Positions 14,101-26,100 of a stretch of DNA of 64,000 nucleotides are shown in pieces. The stretch spans positions 7,154,001 through 7,218,000 of the forward strand of contig JAUIMM010000601.1 of assembly GCA_031769625.1 (NCBI GenBank). Reading direction: 5' to 3'. The stretch comes from Taudactylus pleione. Its lineage: Eukaryota; Chordata; Amphibia; Anura; Myobatrachidae. The stretch's first letter is position 1. Every line of letters starts with the position of its first letter. Made by a program: the position numbers and the translations under genes. The notes below the pieces were generated by a model that was not told the DNA's origin, made no database searches, and saw only the letters and a list, made by a program, of their open reading frames with translations.

Positions 14101-17100
14101 CTGCTGAAACTAAAGCTTCAACTTGAACATTGCCTTGATCCTCATCTAAATAGTTGAGTGTTCAAAATCAAATGTGTCCTGAAATTGTTTTTCTAAGGAA
14201 GAATTATCAAATGCTGAATCCTCCAAAAACAAACTCTGGGAAGGTGTTGTTTAAGATCTAAAAATAGATTGAAACATTTTTGCAGGGATGCAGAAAGCTG
14301 AACTTCCTCCCTGATTATTGCAATAAGCTATGGCAGTAGCATTGACCGACAATCTTCACAGGATGACCCTGGAGAATTGCTTGAGCACAGGTTAGAGCTC
14401 TGTATACTGCCCTGAGTTCCAAGACATTAACAAACATATGCTTCCTGAATGGTCCAGAGACCCTGAAATGAAGCCTGAAGGACAACTGCTCTCAACACCC
14501 AGAGACTGGCATCTGTGGTGACCAGAACCCAGGCCCAGATTAAGAACGGTCTCTCTGGGTTCATGTTAGTTTAACTACCACAATAGGGAGTGGCAGGTTA
14601 CCAGAGACAACCCAATGAGTCTGGTGTACATTTTGAGCTGGACAGGAGCTCAGTGGAACCAGGTCACATGGATCTAGCACAGCAAGGGGGTCTATATGGA
14701 GTGATTGAAGCAACAGCAAGAAAGGACACATCTGTAGATATCTTTTAAAGTTTAATGATGCCATGTATTCTCCCTGACTGCAATCACAGAGTTCAGAGAA
14801 TCCATTTTGAATCTCTGTCTTGACGTCCAAATTTAGAATGGGGTGGTAAAGGGCTAAACCTTGAGGAGAAAAAGTAGAGGGAACATGAGAATGTACAAAA
14901 GGAGGGGAGACACCTTAAGCTGCACTAGAAGGCCTAGTACATGGCTCTTTAGCAGCCGCTAGTTGCTTAGAAAGCTCCACCATAGCAGAAGCTAAGTTAC
15001 TGTCCCAACAGTAGTCAACACTTCCCTAGAAGCTCCCCCACGCGGACACAAACGCTGGCCCTCCGCCTCACAGTGCAAACAGCATTATGGTCAGTCCTGG
15101 GCTGGGATAATTTAGCCTGACATTTAGAACAGGCAAAAAAATAAATAAATCACAGCCCCCCCCCATTTTCTGGTAGGTTCTTGGACAGCATAAACTTTGT
15201 AGTCAGACAATAGGGATAGTGTAATTATAACAGTAATTATAGCAGTTATAAAACACTATGAAAAAAATCTGATGAAACGTTAATGCACTAAACAAAGGGG
15301 TTAACAGGTAAACTATACAACCCAACAAGGTGTACAGTAATATAAATCCAACCTTCAATGATAAAACATAACTATGTTCTAGTAGGATAATCAAAGAATC
15401 CCATTAAAAAAAAAAAAACGGAAGCCATTAAACTTAACAGCAGGGTTCACCGTTTCACAGAGCAGGCACACAGCTTCTTCTCTCACAGGCATCTGAGACA
15501 AAAGGCGGGGTGATCTTGGCGGGCTTTCTGAGTACAGAGAGCACACCAAGAAGGAGGATGATTGAAAGGGATTAACTTCTCCACCTCTTGGTGAGAGGAT
15601 GGGCACACGCCATCTTAATGTATCCCGCAGCCTCAACATCAAAGACTGGAAGCATCTTACACCTCACTATAACGTCTCCGGTGCACAGTCGGGTCACTGC
15701 ATTGTCAGCCAGCACGGTGGCCAGAGTCCTCCCGGAGACTTGCTTCAATGTCAGACCTGGTAGTATGCAACTATTTTTTTCCAGCTGGGGCAGACTGGGA
15801 ACCCAAAGATTCTGTCAGGCTTAGTCTTATAGGTGCCCTGTTCCCCTGAAAACTTGGCAAAAACTGAGGCCTAGAAGCTTGTGGGGTATAATAGGGGGGA
15901 GGAGTCAATCTTCAGAACAACTGAGGCTTAAAGTGTCAAGCTCCTCGGACCCACTCCTACACCCAAGTGCCCCCCCTCCCCACTTTCATCTTTCATACAC
16001 ATTGATACTTTCATTCCCATTAAATTATGTGAGTGGTTCCAAAACTGGGTGCCTCAGGGTATTTGCAAAGGAGCCTCTGGTTGTGGTCCAGAAACAAATC
16101 AAAATTTCAAAATATTTATGCTCAAGGTGATAAAAAAAAAACAGTTTTGGTGGCCGCCAATCATAAAATATATGGACAACCAGAGCACAACGCTGTCCAC
16201 CACCACATAACTAACCCCAAGAATAACAGGTAAACACAATTGGCTTAATTGAATAATGTTACATTTAAGACATTTTTAAGCTAGGGGTAGCGTGGAAACA
16301 ATGCTGATAGTGTAGGACGCCGTAATTCAAGAAAGTTTGGGAACCACTGGATTATGTTGTGTAAAATACTAAACTCAGTAACACCCAAGCACAAAAGGCC
16401 TTAACTAAATTGATCCAGGCAAGTCTTCAACACTCCAGTGTTGGAAAACTGCTTGGTTAAGCAGTTGATTGTCTGGGTCAATAGAAACAGAATTTGATGC
16501 CATATAAGAACCACGAGACCCATCTAGTCTGCTCCATTTTTAAACATAGTTACCTCAACCCTTATTGATTATTACTTCTTCTGAAGGATATCCTTAGGTC
16601 TATCCCATGCATGTTTAAATTGCTCTACTGTCTTAGCCTCTACCACCTATTATGGGTGGCTATTCCACTTGTCCACTACTCTGAAGTAATTTTTCCTCAA
16701 ATTTTCCCTGAACCTACCTCCCTCCGGTTTCAGAACATGTCCTCTTGTACTAATACTTCTTTCTTTGAAGAATGTCTCCTTCCTTTACCTTGTTAAAACC
16801 CTTTATATATTTGAACGTTTCTATCATGTCCCCCCTTTCCCCTCTCTGCTACAAACTATACATATTAAGATCTTTTAGTCTTTCCTGGTACATTTTGTGG
16901 TGTAGAACTTGCACCATTTTAGTTGCCCTTCTTTGTACAGTTTTTAATATATTAATATCCTTCTGGAGATATGGCCTCCAGAACTGAACACAGTATTCGA
17001 GATGAGGACGTACCAATGACCTATACAGTGGTATTATGACTTACTTCTTTCTACTACTGATTCCTCTTCCTATGCAACCAAGCATCTGACTTGCCTTCCT

Positions 17101-20100
17101 CATTGCTTTACAATGTTTGCTTGCCTTTAAGTCACCTGAAATAGTGACTCCTAGATCCCTTTCCTCTTCAGTAGTTTTCAGTATAGTGCCATTAATACTA
17201 TATTTAGCCTTTGGATTTTTGAGACCCAAGTGCATGATCTTTCATTTCTTGTCATTAAACTGTAGTTGCCACCTTCTTGACCATTCCTCTAATCTACCTG
17301 GATCATCAATCATTTGTTTTACCCCTCCTGGTGTGTCTACCCTGTTGCATACCTTTGCGTCATCTGCAAAAAGGCAGTTTCCCTTCAATACCATTTGCAA
17401 TGTCACAAATAAAGATATTAAAAAGCACTGGTCCAAGTACAGATCCCTGAGGTACTCCACTGGTAACATTTCCCTCTTGAGACTGCACTCAGTTTACTAC
17501 AACTCTGTTACCTATCCTGCAGCCATGATCTTATCCATTCAACTCTCTTTGTATCCAATCCCATGCTTTCCAGTTTATTTAACAGTCTGCAATGTGGAAC
17601 AGTTTCAAAAGCCTTACAGTTTACTCATGTTGTGCCATGTGCTTTTAGTTCACTTATTATATTTTTAGATTGCAAAGACACTCACTCAATGGACTAAGTG
17701 ATGGAAATACTTCTTATTTTTAATAAAGTGGTATAAGTGGTGTTGTAATAGAAACAGAAAATAATTTATAGCAAAATGAAAAGACCCTGGTGTAATGGTG
17801 CATACACACGGTCAGATTTTTCCTTCAGATCTGAACGATAACGATTTAAAAATCGTTCAGTCGTTCATATCTGAAGGAAAATCTGACATATCTGACATGC
17901 CTGGACGATGAACGATGCGCTTTCCCGTTTGTCAGATAACGATATCTGACATCTGATGTGTTTGCAGTCTGACTTGGACGATTCCATTCATTTTAATGCA
18001 GTCAAAAATCGTTCAATCGTTCAAAACGTTCATCTGACAAATCTGACCGTGTATGCGCTCCATTAGGATCATTTATGTAATACTGGCAACTGGTATTTTA
18101 GCAATTTTGCAATTAACCACCATTAGGTAGTGTGCTCATTTGTAGCGTGACTTAGACCCCATTTCCACCAAAATCCTGGGTCGAACCCGGGATTTTGAAC
18201 ACTGGTCTAAACTGGGTCAGAACCGGCTTCAGACACTGTTTCCACTGCACTTCGACCCGGGTAACTCCCGGGTCAGCCCCGTTTCCACTGAACCCGGCTC
18301 AGCCCTATAAAACCCAAGAGATGTAATTAAAAATTGACTTTTTTGAGGCACACAAAGATGAGGTCACAAAAAGGCCTCAGAAGCTCCAATCGCAGTCTAG
18401 AAAGGTTACCCGGGCTGCCTAACAGGTAGGGCTAGTTTCCACTGCCATGTAAGCCAGGTCCTACCCATGTTCAACACTGGTCGAGACCTGGGTAGGATTC
18501 CCGGGACAATTGACCCAGGTTATTTTTTTGGAAGCAGTTTCCACTGCAGCCTGACCCAGGTAGACCCGGCAATAATCTGGGTATTTTAGGCAGTGAAAAA
18601 GGGGTATAACAGAACACAATCAGTGATGCATAGACAAAAGGATCTGAACCTTACCAGTAAGCTGAGCAAGTCTCTGCTTAGCTGCAAATAGAGTTTTCTT
18701 TGTTTTTTCCTCCTTTTCATTTATTTGCTGGCGCATCTGTTCCTCTTGTGCAATCCTGTCCTGAAGGTCTTTTTGAACTTTGGATAATTCAGACTGATTT
18801 TGTGAAATTTGTTCCTGTTGAGCTTTAACTTCATTTTCTTTTTCGTCTACAGCCTTAAAGAAATATTACAGTATAGGTTGAATATGTGCTTACAGTGCAA
18901 CATTATACCGATACAAGTGTAGTAATACTATAAAACAAAAACCTCTTAAATAAAAGACCACTTTGCCTAAACAAGTAGCAAGCATAATGCACCCATGACC
19001 ATGGGTGACCATCATGTAGATTTAGCGTTTCAAGGATAAGGCCACTCTGCAACAAGTTCTTGGAGTGAGGGGGAAGGCACAGTATTTTAACCTAGAGCAC
19101 AAAATTGCAAAAACAAAAGCCCACTAACTGTACATTAGTTTTTTGACCAATTGCGGAGAATTTCCCACTGGAAGTCCCGCGAGTGGAAGCAGGCGTACTG
19201 GATGGTTTCGAAAGTAGAGACCATCGTACCCAACAGTTTCATGCACAGCCAGATGGACGGACGAGGCACAGACAGCACATTTGTGAACAAATTCTGGAGG
19301 GCCCAGGCTTTGGACTCTGGCAGGAAGACTCGGAGAGACTTATCAAAGATCACTCCCAGGACATCAGGCACTGACATGGGGTCAGGTGAGACTTTTCGAA
19401 GTTCAGGATCCAGCCGTGATCCTGAAGCACCTGCACCGTGCGGTCTAGATGGATCTGTAACTGGGAAGCAGACTCTGCTTTTACTAGCAGATTGTCCAAA
19501 TCGAGAACAACTGATAGCAAGCCTGCTGCATGAGGACAGGATATCGCCATCATGATCTTTATGAAGACGCACGGGGCGGTAGCCAAATCAAATGGCAGGT
19601 CCTGGAACTGACAGTGTGCCGGGTCGACAGTGAACTTGAGGAGAGTGTGATGAGCTGCCCAAATAGGAATGTGGGAGGTACGTTTCGAGTGAGGCCAAAA
19701 ATTTGTTGCCCAACATTCCCCGGATCACCGAACGGAGCGGTTCCATGCGAAAACAGTCTACCCCCAGTCTGGTGTTCAAAGCTCATAGATTCAAGATTGG
19801 GCGATAGGTGCCGTTGGGCTTCCGAACAAGGAACAGGTTGGGATAGAATCCTCATTTCCTTTCCGACTTTGGAACAATGACGCCTTCTGAAAGTAGAGAA
19901 CCTATAGCCTGGTCCAAGGCCACCCTCTTCTCAGTGACCCGGGGAAGAGCAGATGCAAAAAAAGAGTCACGACGGCAAACCCCTGAGGTCGACTGGGTGG
20001 GCAGAGACCAATTAGGCTTCTCAGGAGCCTTGGCTCCCGAGCACCTGTAGGCATCAGAAAACTTGCCCTGAGAAGCAGAACCCCTACTGGGGAAATAACG

Positions 20101-23100
20101 TCCCTGGGCAGACTGATCTCTAGTAGATGCTCCCCCTCGAAAGGAAGAGCGAAAAAAGCATGAAACCGTGGTCCCCACTGTTTTTGAGCCACTACTGGCA
20201 GGAAAGTGCTTTTCCCCCGGTGATCTGGGCAATAATGGTGTCCAACTCAGAGCCAAACAGAAGACCCCTCCGCCAAAGGGAAGAGCTTCCAAAAAACGCT
20301 TTGATTCAGCGTCAGCCTCCCAGAGGCAGAGCGCCCTCCGAGCCGATACGACCGTAGCCAAAATCATTGAGGCCACCTGAGCGCCCTCCTAGGTGGCCTC
20401 ACACTCATTCTGCCGCCCCGCGAAGCTGTTCTGCCAAATCCAGTAAAGCATCTCTGGACAAGTCACCATGAAGTCCAGTTACCGGTTTGTTGGCTCATGT
20501 CTCCATGGCCCAAGGGACCCACACTGAGGCCAGCAAAGAGCGAATAACAACCCCGGAGCCAATAAAAATTAACTTAAGGCAACCATTGAAAATTTCTTAT
20601 CCAGCGGATCCTTGAAGGACGCCGAACCCTGAACTGGAAACGCAATGTGCGTAGCCAAACGCAGCACCGCCGCATCAACCTTGGGAGGTTGCTCCCACTT
20701 GGTGACATGGTCTGGCGGAAGCATCTAAAGGGATGAAAACTTGCGTACAGAGGCCCTGATTCATTCAGAGCCGGACGCTCTTTACAGAGCGCTCGCTCTG
20801 AATCAGGGCTGGGCATTTTGTTTTTCAGAACGGCCCCCTGGCCGCTCGCATAGCTGTGGGTGACCACCCACAGCTATAGCGAGCGGCCATGATGATAGTG
20901 GCGATGGTCAAGACCATCGCGACCATCGGGCTTGCGACAAGACCCTTGTGGTAGGGTCTCATTGCCGCAAGCCCCAGAGAGCTTTCGGCTCTAACAGAGC
21001 CGAAAGCTCTCCCACAGACATCACATTATTATTATTATTATTATTATCCTTTATTTATATGGCGCCACAAGTGTTCCGCAGCGCCTTACATAGTACATAA
21101 AACATAGAACTAATAGGTGAACAAGAAACAAGTAACATACAGTACAGGACAAGGACACAACTTATATACATTGCTGAAATAGTGATTAAAGCACTCACAA
21201 TAAGCTGCCGGGAATTGGCGGTCCCGTGTTAGGTGCCCTAATGGGGAGTAGAGAGTAGAAGAAAATGTAAAGAGAAGCACATGAAGGAAGAGGTCCCTGC
21301 TCATGAGAGCTTACATTCTAAGGGGAGGGGCAGACAGACAGGCATGATACAGAAGGGGAAGATGGGAAGGAAAGAGCATGAGGTGGGTTAGGATGAGTGC
21401 TGGAAGGCCTTGATGAAGTAGTGGGTCTTGAGAGCCCGTTTGAAGATTTGTAGAGAGGTGGAGAGTCTGATGGGGAGAGGGAGAGCATTCCAAAGGTAGG
21501 GAGCAGCACGGGCAAAATCTCGGATGCGGGAGTGGGAGGAAGTAATCAGTTGGCAAGAGAGGCGGCATGCATTAGTTGAGCGAAGTGGGCGGGCGGGAGT
21601 GTGAAGGGAGAGAAGGTCTGAAATGTATGCGGGAGAGGATTTGGTGAGGGCTTTGTAGGCGAATGTAAGAACCTTGAATTGGCATCTGAAGGGGAAGGGG
21701 AGCCAGTGTAGGGCTTGAAGGAGAGGGGAAGCAGATGTAGAACGTCTGGAGAGGAAGATGAGCCGAGCAGCAGCATTAAGAACCGATTGTAGTGGAGAGA
21801 GGTGAGAGACTGGGAGGCCAGCTAGGAGAAGGTTACAGTAGTCCAATCTGGATATGACCAGTGAGTGGATGAGGGTTTTAGTGGCATCCTGGGTGAGGAA
21901 GGGTCTAATCCTGGAGATATTTTTTAGGTGAAAACGGCAGGACTGCGAGAGGTGTTGAATGTGCGGTTTAAACGAGAGGGAGGAGTCTAGGATAACTCCA
22001 AGACAGCGCACTTTGGGGCTAGAGGAGATAGTTGTGCCATCAATAGATAATGAAATTGTGGAAAGTGATGTAGTGGAAGAGGGTGGGAAGATGATCAGCT
22101 CAGTCTTAGACATGTTAAGTTTAAGAAAGCGCTGGGACATCCACAAAGAGACAGCAGAGAGACATTTGGAGATACGGTTAAGGAGCTCAGGGGTGAGCTC
22201 AGGGGTGGAAAGGTAAATTTGAGTATCATCTGCATAGAGATGATATTGGAGGTCAAAGGAGTTAATGAGTTCACCCAAAGAGGATGTATATAGGGAGAAA
22301 AGGAGAGGTCCAAGAACAGAACCTTGGGGAACTCCTACCTTTAGTGGAAGTGGAGGGGAAGAGGAGTCATGAGAGGACACAGTGAAGGAACGATCAGAGA
22401 GGTAGGAGGAAAGCCAGGAGAGGGCAGTGTCACGTAGACCGAGAGAGTAAAGGATTTGCAGGAGGAGAGGGTGGTCTACAGTGTCAAATGCAGCAGAGAG
22501 GTCAAGGAGAATGAGCAGAGAGTAGTGGCCCTTGGATTTGGCAGCAAGGAGGTCGTTGCTGACTTTCGTGAGGGCAGTTTCAGTGGAGTGGAGAGATCGG
22601 AAGCCAGATTGAAATGAGTCAAGGAGGGAGTGGGAAGAAAGAAAGGTGGTAAGGCGGTTGTAGACAATACGCTCAAGGAGTTTGGAAGCAAAAGGGAGAA
22701 GAGAGATGGGTCGATAGTTGGAAAGTATGTTAGGATCAAGGGTAGGTTTTTTAAGAATGGGGGAGACAAGAGCATGTTTGAATGCAGAAGGGACAGTGCC
22801 AGATGATAGGGAGAGATTAAGGAGGTGAGCCAGATGGGAACAGGCAGAAGGAGACAGGTGGGAGAGGAGACGGGAAGGGATAGGGTCAAGAGTGGAGGTG
22901 GAAGGGGGGGAGGAAGGGGGGGGGGGGAGGACCGGATGAGGGCCATGACTTCCTCTCCAGGGAAGTCCTCCGTCTGGGCAGCCACGCCCCCAGCCCGCCC
23001 ACCAAAGGCGGCGTGCTGTCACTAAACATCGACAGCACGCACCCTTTGGTACGAGACCCGGACCGACGGAGTGCCCGTCGCTACCCGGCTCAGTCGTGCG

Positions 23101-26100
23101 CATGCGCACTGGCCTACCATCGACCCCGATTGCGAGCGCACAGCGCTTGCGACCGGGTCTGAATCAGGCCCAGAGATCCGGGGCCTTCCACGAGATGTGA
23201 AAACTCAGAGGAAGCAGGGAGCGTAACCATCCTTTTGCGCCTACGCTTGAAAGCACAGACCGTATGCGCTTGGGTATCCAAGTTCGGGCAATCCAGGGAC
23301 TTCCGCACCGCTGTAATGAGGTCTTCCACACCTTGACCCAAAGAGGGTTCCAGATCCACCCCCTCGGGGATAAACTCCTCCTACGTGAGTTCACCCTGCT
23401 CTTCGGTGCAATCCGAAACTTCTAACGGTCCCCTGGAAGAAAACGCTTATATGCCGTGCGCAGCTTAGGATCCTCAAAGAACCGTTCCATATAAGAGGAA
23501 ACTCTCTCAAATCTGCCGCTGTGCACTCCATGGTACGAAGCCAGGATGGGTCAGGTCCTGATTGGGGAACCACCCAGTCTGCTATTGGCAACCCAGTACC
23601 TTGAACGGCAGAAACAGCCGTGGAAGCTGCACAAGCCTTTTCTTCCTGCTGAAGCGCCATAAACTGCACAAAGTCAGCGAGCGCCACCTGATGCCTGCGC
23701 TCTACTAGGCCCCAATCTACAGTCAGCGCACAGTGCCCAAAAGTCCAACTGTTCACACAGTAACTTGACCTGAAACTGGGCACAAGTAAAATACAACCCA
23801 TAGTGGTGGACTTAGCCCTGACAGACATTGTTTTGTCTGTCATAGTTGCATGCGGTCTCACGCATAAAAAAATAAATGACCTCGACGCCGGTAATCAGTA
23901 AAAGCAGAGGTCACTGGGAACTGCACAAATCCCACACAAAACAGGCAATTCGAAAATACAAATACTTAGCCTTCCTTGGAGAGGCTAACTGCAGCAGAAG
24001 AGCTGGTGGACCCCTTGTGCCTGCACTCTTCTCTCGCAGAGGTGGCTGCTTCAGGGATGCAACGTCCTACGCGGCCAAACAATCTGTACTATCGGCTGCT
24101 GTGTAGCAGGGGGGAGACCAGCACTCATAGGCTCCGCCTCCACCCCCCCCCCGCCCTTTGCCTGGCGTGAATAGCCGCTGTTTGCCAAGTGTTACTGCCC
24201 CTTCTGGGGAAAACACTTGGTATGCCCTGTAGATGGGCAGCCTGCGTTCGGTGTGTTCTCCATAGGAGACGCTCCTTAGAAAACCCAGCAAGACAGCGCC
24301 GCCATCTGGGCCAGCGCTGACGCCCTGCACCCTCTACCAGGGTGCGGCATACCTCCCAACATTTGAGGAGGTCCACTCGGGACATCCGCGCGCCGAAGGC
24401 GAGCGCGTTCCCGAAAAGGGGCTTGACCTACACGAAAGGGGGCATGGCCTAGCGGCACGACCCGTTTTACATCAGTAAGGGGCGTACCCAGCATCTCCGG
24501 GATGCTGGGCTGGGGCTGCCCCTGGGCTTCCCCCCTGTACTGTGAATAGATGTTGTGCACAGGCATCTATTCTCGCTCTGCATACACCCTGCTCTGCTAT
24601 GTAGAGCACCGGTGTATGCTTCCCCCAAATTCCCCCCCCACCGCAGGACACTGTGGCCCGGGGGACAGTCCCAAAAAAGTTGGGAGGTATGGGTGTGCAC
24701 TTACCCCGGGCCCAGACCGTCTCTAATGAGACCGGAGTGCTATGGAAGGGGGTGCTGCCGGTCAGCGCACCCCTCCCCCGCCGCAGCTTCAAACGCGGTC
24801 ACGCAGCCGATGCACTTACACTGGAAGCAACGCACAGTACCTGAATAAGACAATAAAATATTACAAATAAACACAAAAATAATCCCTAGCCACTGCAGCC
24901 CTTCCAAATTGTGCCCAACTCCACGAACAATTAAACTACACTGACATCATGGGTTGCAGAGGGGAGGAGCCTAGTTATAACGCTACAAGTTTAGCTGGTT
25001 AAGTGCCAGCTCCTGCATTCCCAGCTACAACCCCTATGGTTTAATGTTTCCCAGCATTGAGGAAAGAGGTAAAAAAAAAAAAAAAAAAGGACATTCACTG
25101 ACACTAGGACAGGCCTTCTGTTGTGGTGCACGAACATGCTCAACTTGGCAAACATTCCACAGTGCTGATATGAATGGCTAAATATTCTATGTTCCTTGCC
25201 AAATTTTTGGAGTTTGGCAGGAGTACCCAGGGGAAACCCACGCAAGTACGGGAAGAATATACAAACTCCACACAGTTAGGGCCATGATGGGAGGAGAACC
25301 CAGGAGAAATGTAGGAGAGTTTTACCTACCAGATTCACCTTCAGAAAAATATAGGAGCACTGACCACAAATATTATTTGCGGTTTATTGAATGGTGTGGG
25401 TACACACATAATAAAAAAAACCCACATGCATTGACATATGCCTGTAAAAACCACAACACAAAATACATTTGAAAATTAAAAATTGGTAATACTGAATAGA
25501 AGTTGTATTTTAATTTATGTGTTGTTTTTTTTACAGGCATATGTCAATGCATGTGGGGTTTTTTATTATGTGTACCAACACTATTCAAAAAACAGATTAT
25601 TATTTGTGGTCAGCGCTCCAATATTTTTTCTTTTTCTTGATCAGTCTATCTGTTGGTGGGGCTTAGCAACTCTCAGTAGGTAGCTGCAGTCCACATTAAT
25701 ATCTAAGGGTATTTTAATATATATTTATTTGAAGCTTTTGGTCATATTTAGCGCCGTAAGTTTGTGTTTTGTTTTTTTGATTGGTTATCTAACCTTCAGA
25801 AGCATGAGGTCTCAAAGATCAGCAAGATGAATCGGCTCTGCCCTAGACATGCCTTTTTACAATCCTTACAGTTGTTCTGCTAAGTCAACTTCATTGCTCA
25901 AACAGCTGCATAGGTGGTCTAACCTTAACACCATGTTTGCATGAGATAGCGGTCCTCTTTGATATCAACAAAACTAGAGGATCACTTCTAGAAAAGATTA
26001 CCAATAATATACGTATAAAGGGCTCCAAAACAACATGAGATTCAGACAACTACTGGAATTCCATTCTTCGATACCAACAACTCATTAACACTAGCGGAGG

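Larger units (their letters stand above)
11100..15970 (-). mobile_element. DIRS retrotransposon D3 (family C), rearranged
   Basis: On the minus strand the copy starts near 15970 with a terminal segment (GGGTGTAGGAGTGGGTC), followed by a leader, degraded gag (13229-15130), a partial RT, RNase H (12185-12780) and recombinase (11100-12180). Much of RT is missing between gag and the RT N-terminal fragment near 12960-13190. A block of about 490 bases occurs twice (12535-13028 and 14297-14826). All frames are broken. Confidence 0.7.
21013..22960 (-). mobile_element. L2-clade LINE, 5'-truncated
   Basis: The copy has a long open RT frame and a typical L2 3' end on the minus strand (GGCGCTGCGGAAC, then GCGCCATATAAATAAAGG and a (TAA)n microsatellite at 21047-21025). 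The 5' junction lies near a C9 run at about 22917-22925. It is inserted in the DNA element at 20752-23170, which itself lies in DIRS D4. Confidence 0.92.
20752..23170. mobile_element. Palindromic DNA element split by an L2 LINE
   Basis: The left part (20752-21012) starts GGCCCTGATTCATTCAGAG and the right part (about 22960-23170) ends GGGTCTGAATCAGGCC, an inverted terminus. Both parts are GC-rich with hairpins (for example GAGAGCTTTCGGCTC / GAGCCGAAAGCTCTC at 20976-21011). The L2 LINE occupies the middle. I could not define a clean target duplication. Confidence 0.7.
19135..25070 (-). mobile_element. DIRS retrotransposon D4 (family B), 3'-truncated and split
   Basis: On the minus strand the 5' terminal repeat lies near 25070 (CTTTCCTCAATGCTGGG and AACCATAGGGGTTGTAG motifs shared with D5). 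A leader, gag (23861 to 19852) and RT (19880-19135) follow. RNase H and recombinase are absent. Gag is interrupted at 20752-23170 by a palindromic element carrying an L2 LINE. The match to uninterrupted D5 (35650-35780) fixes the insertion point. Confidence 0.85.

Noticed and set aside
22476..22985. Minus-strand ORF of 169 codons, Leu/Ser/Pro-rich
   Set aside because: Alternate frame of the L2 reverse transcriptase ORF.
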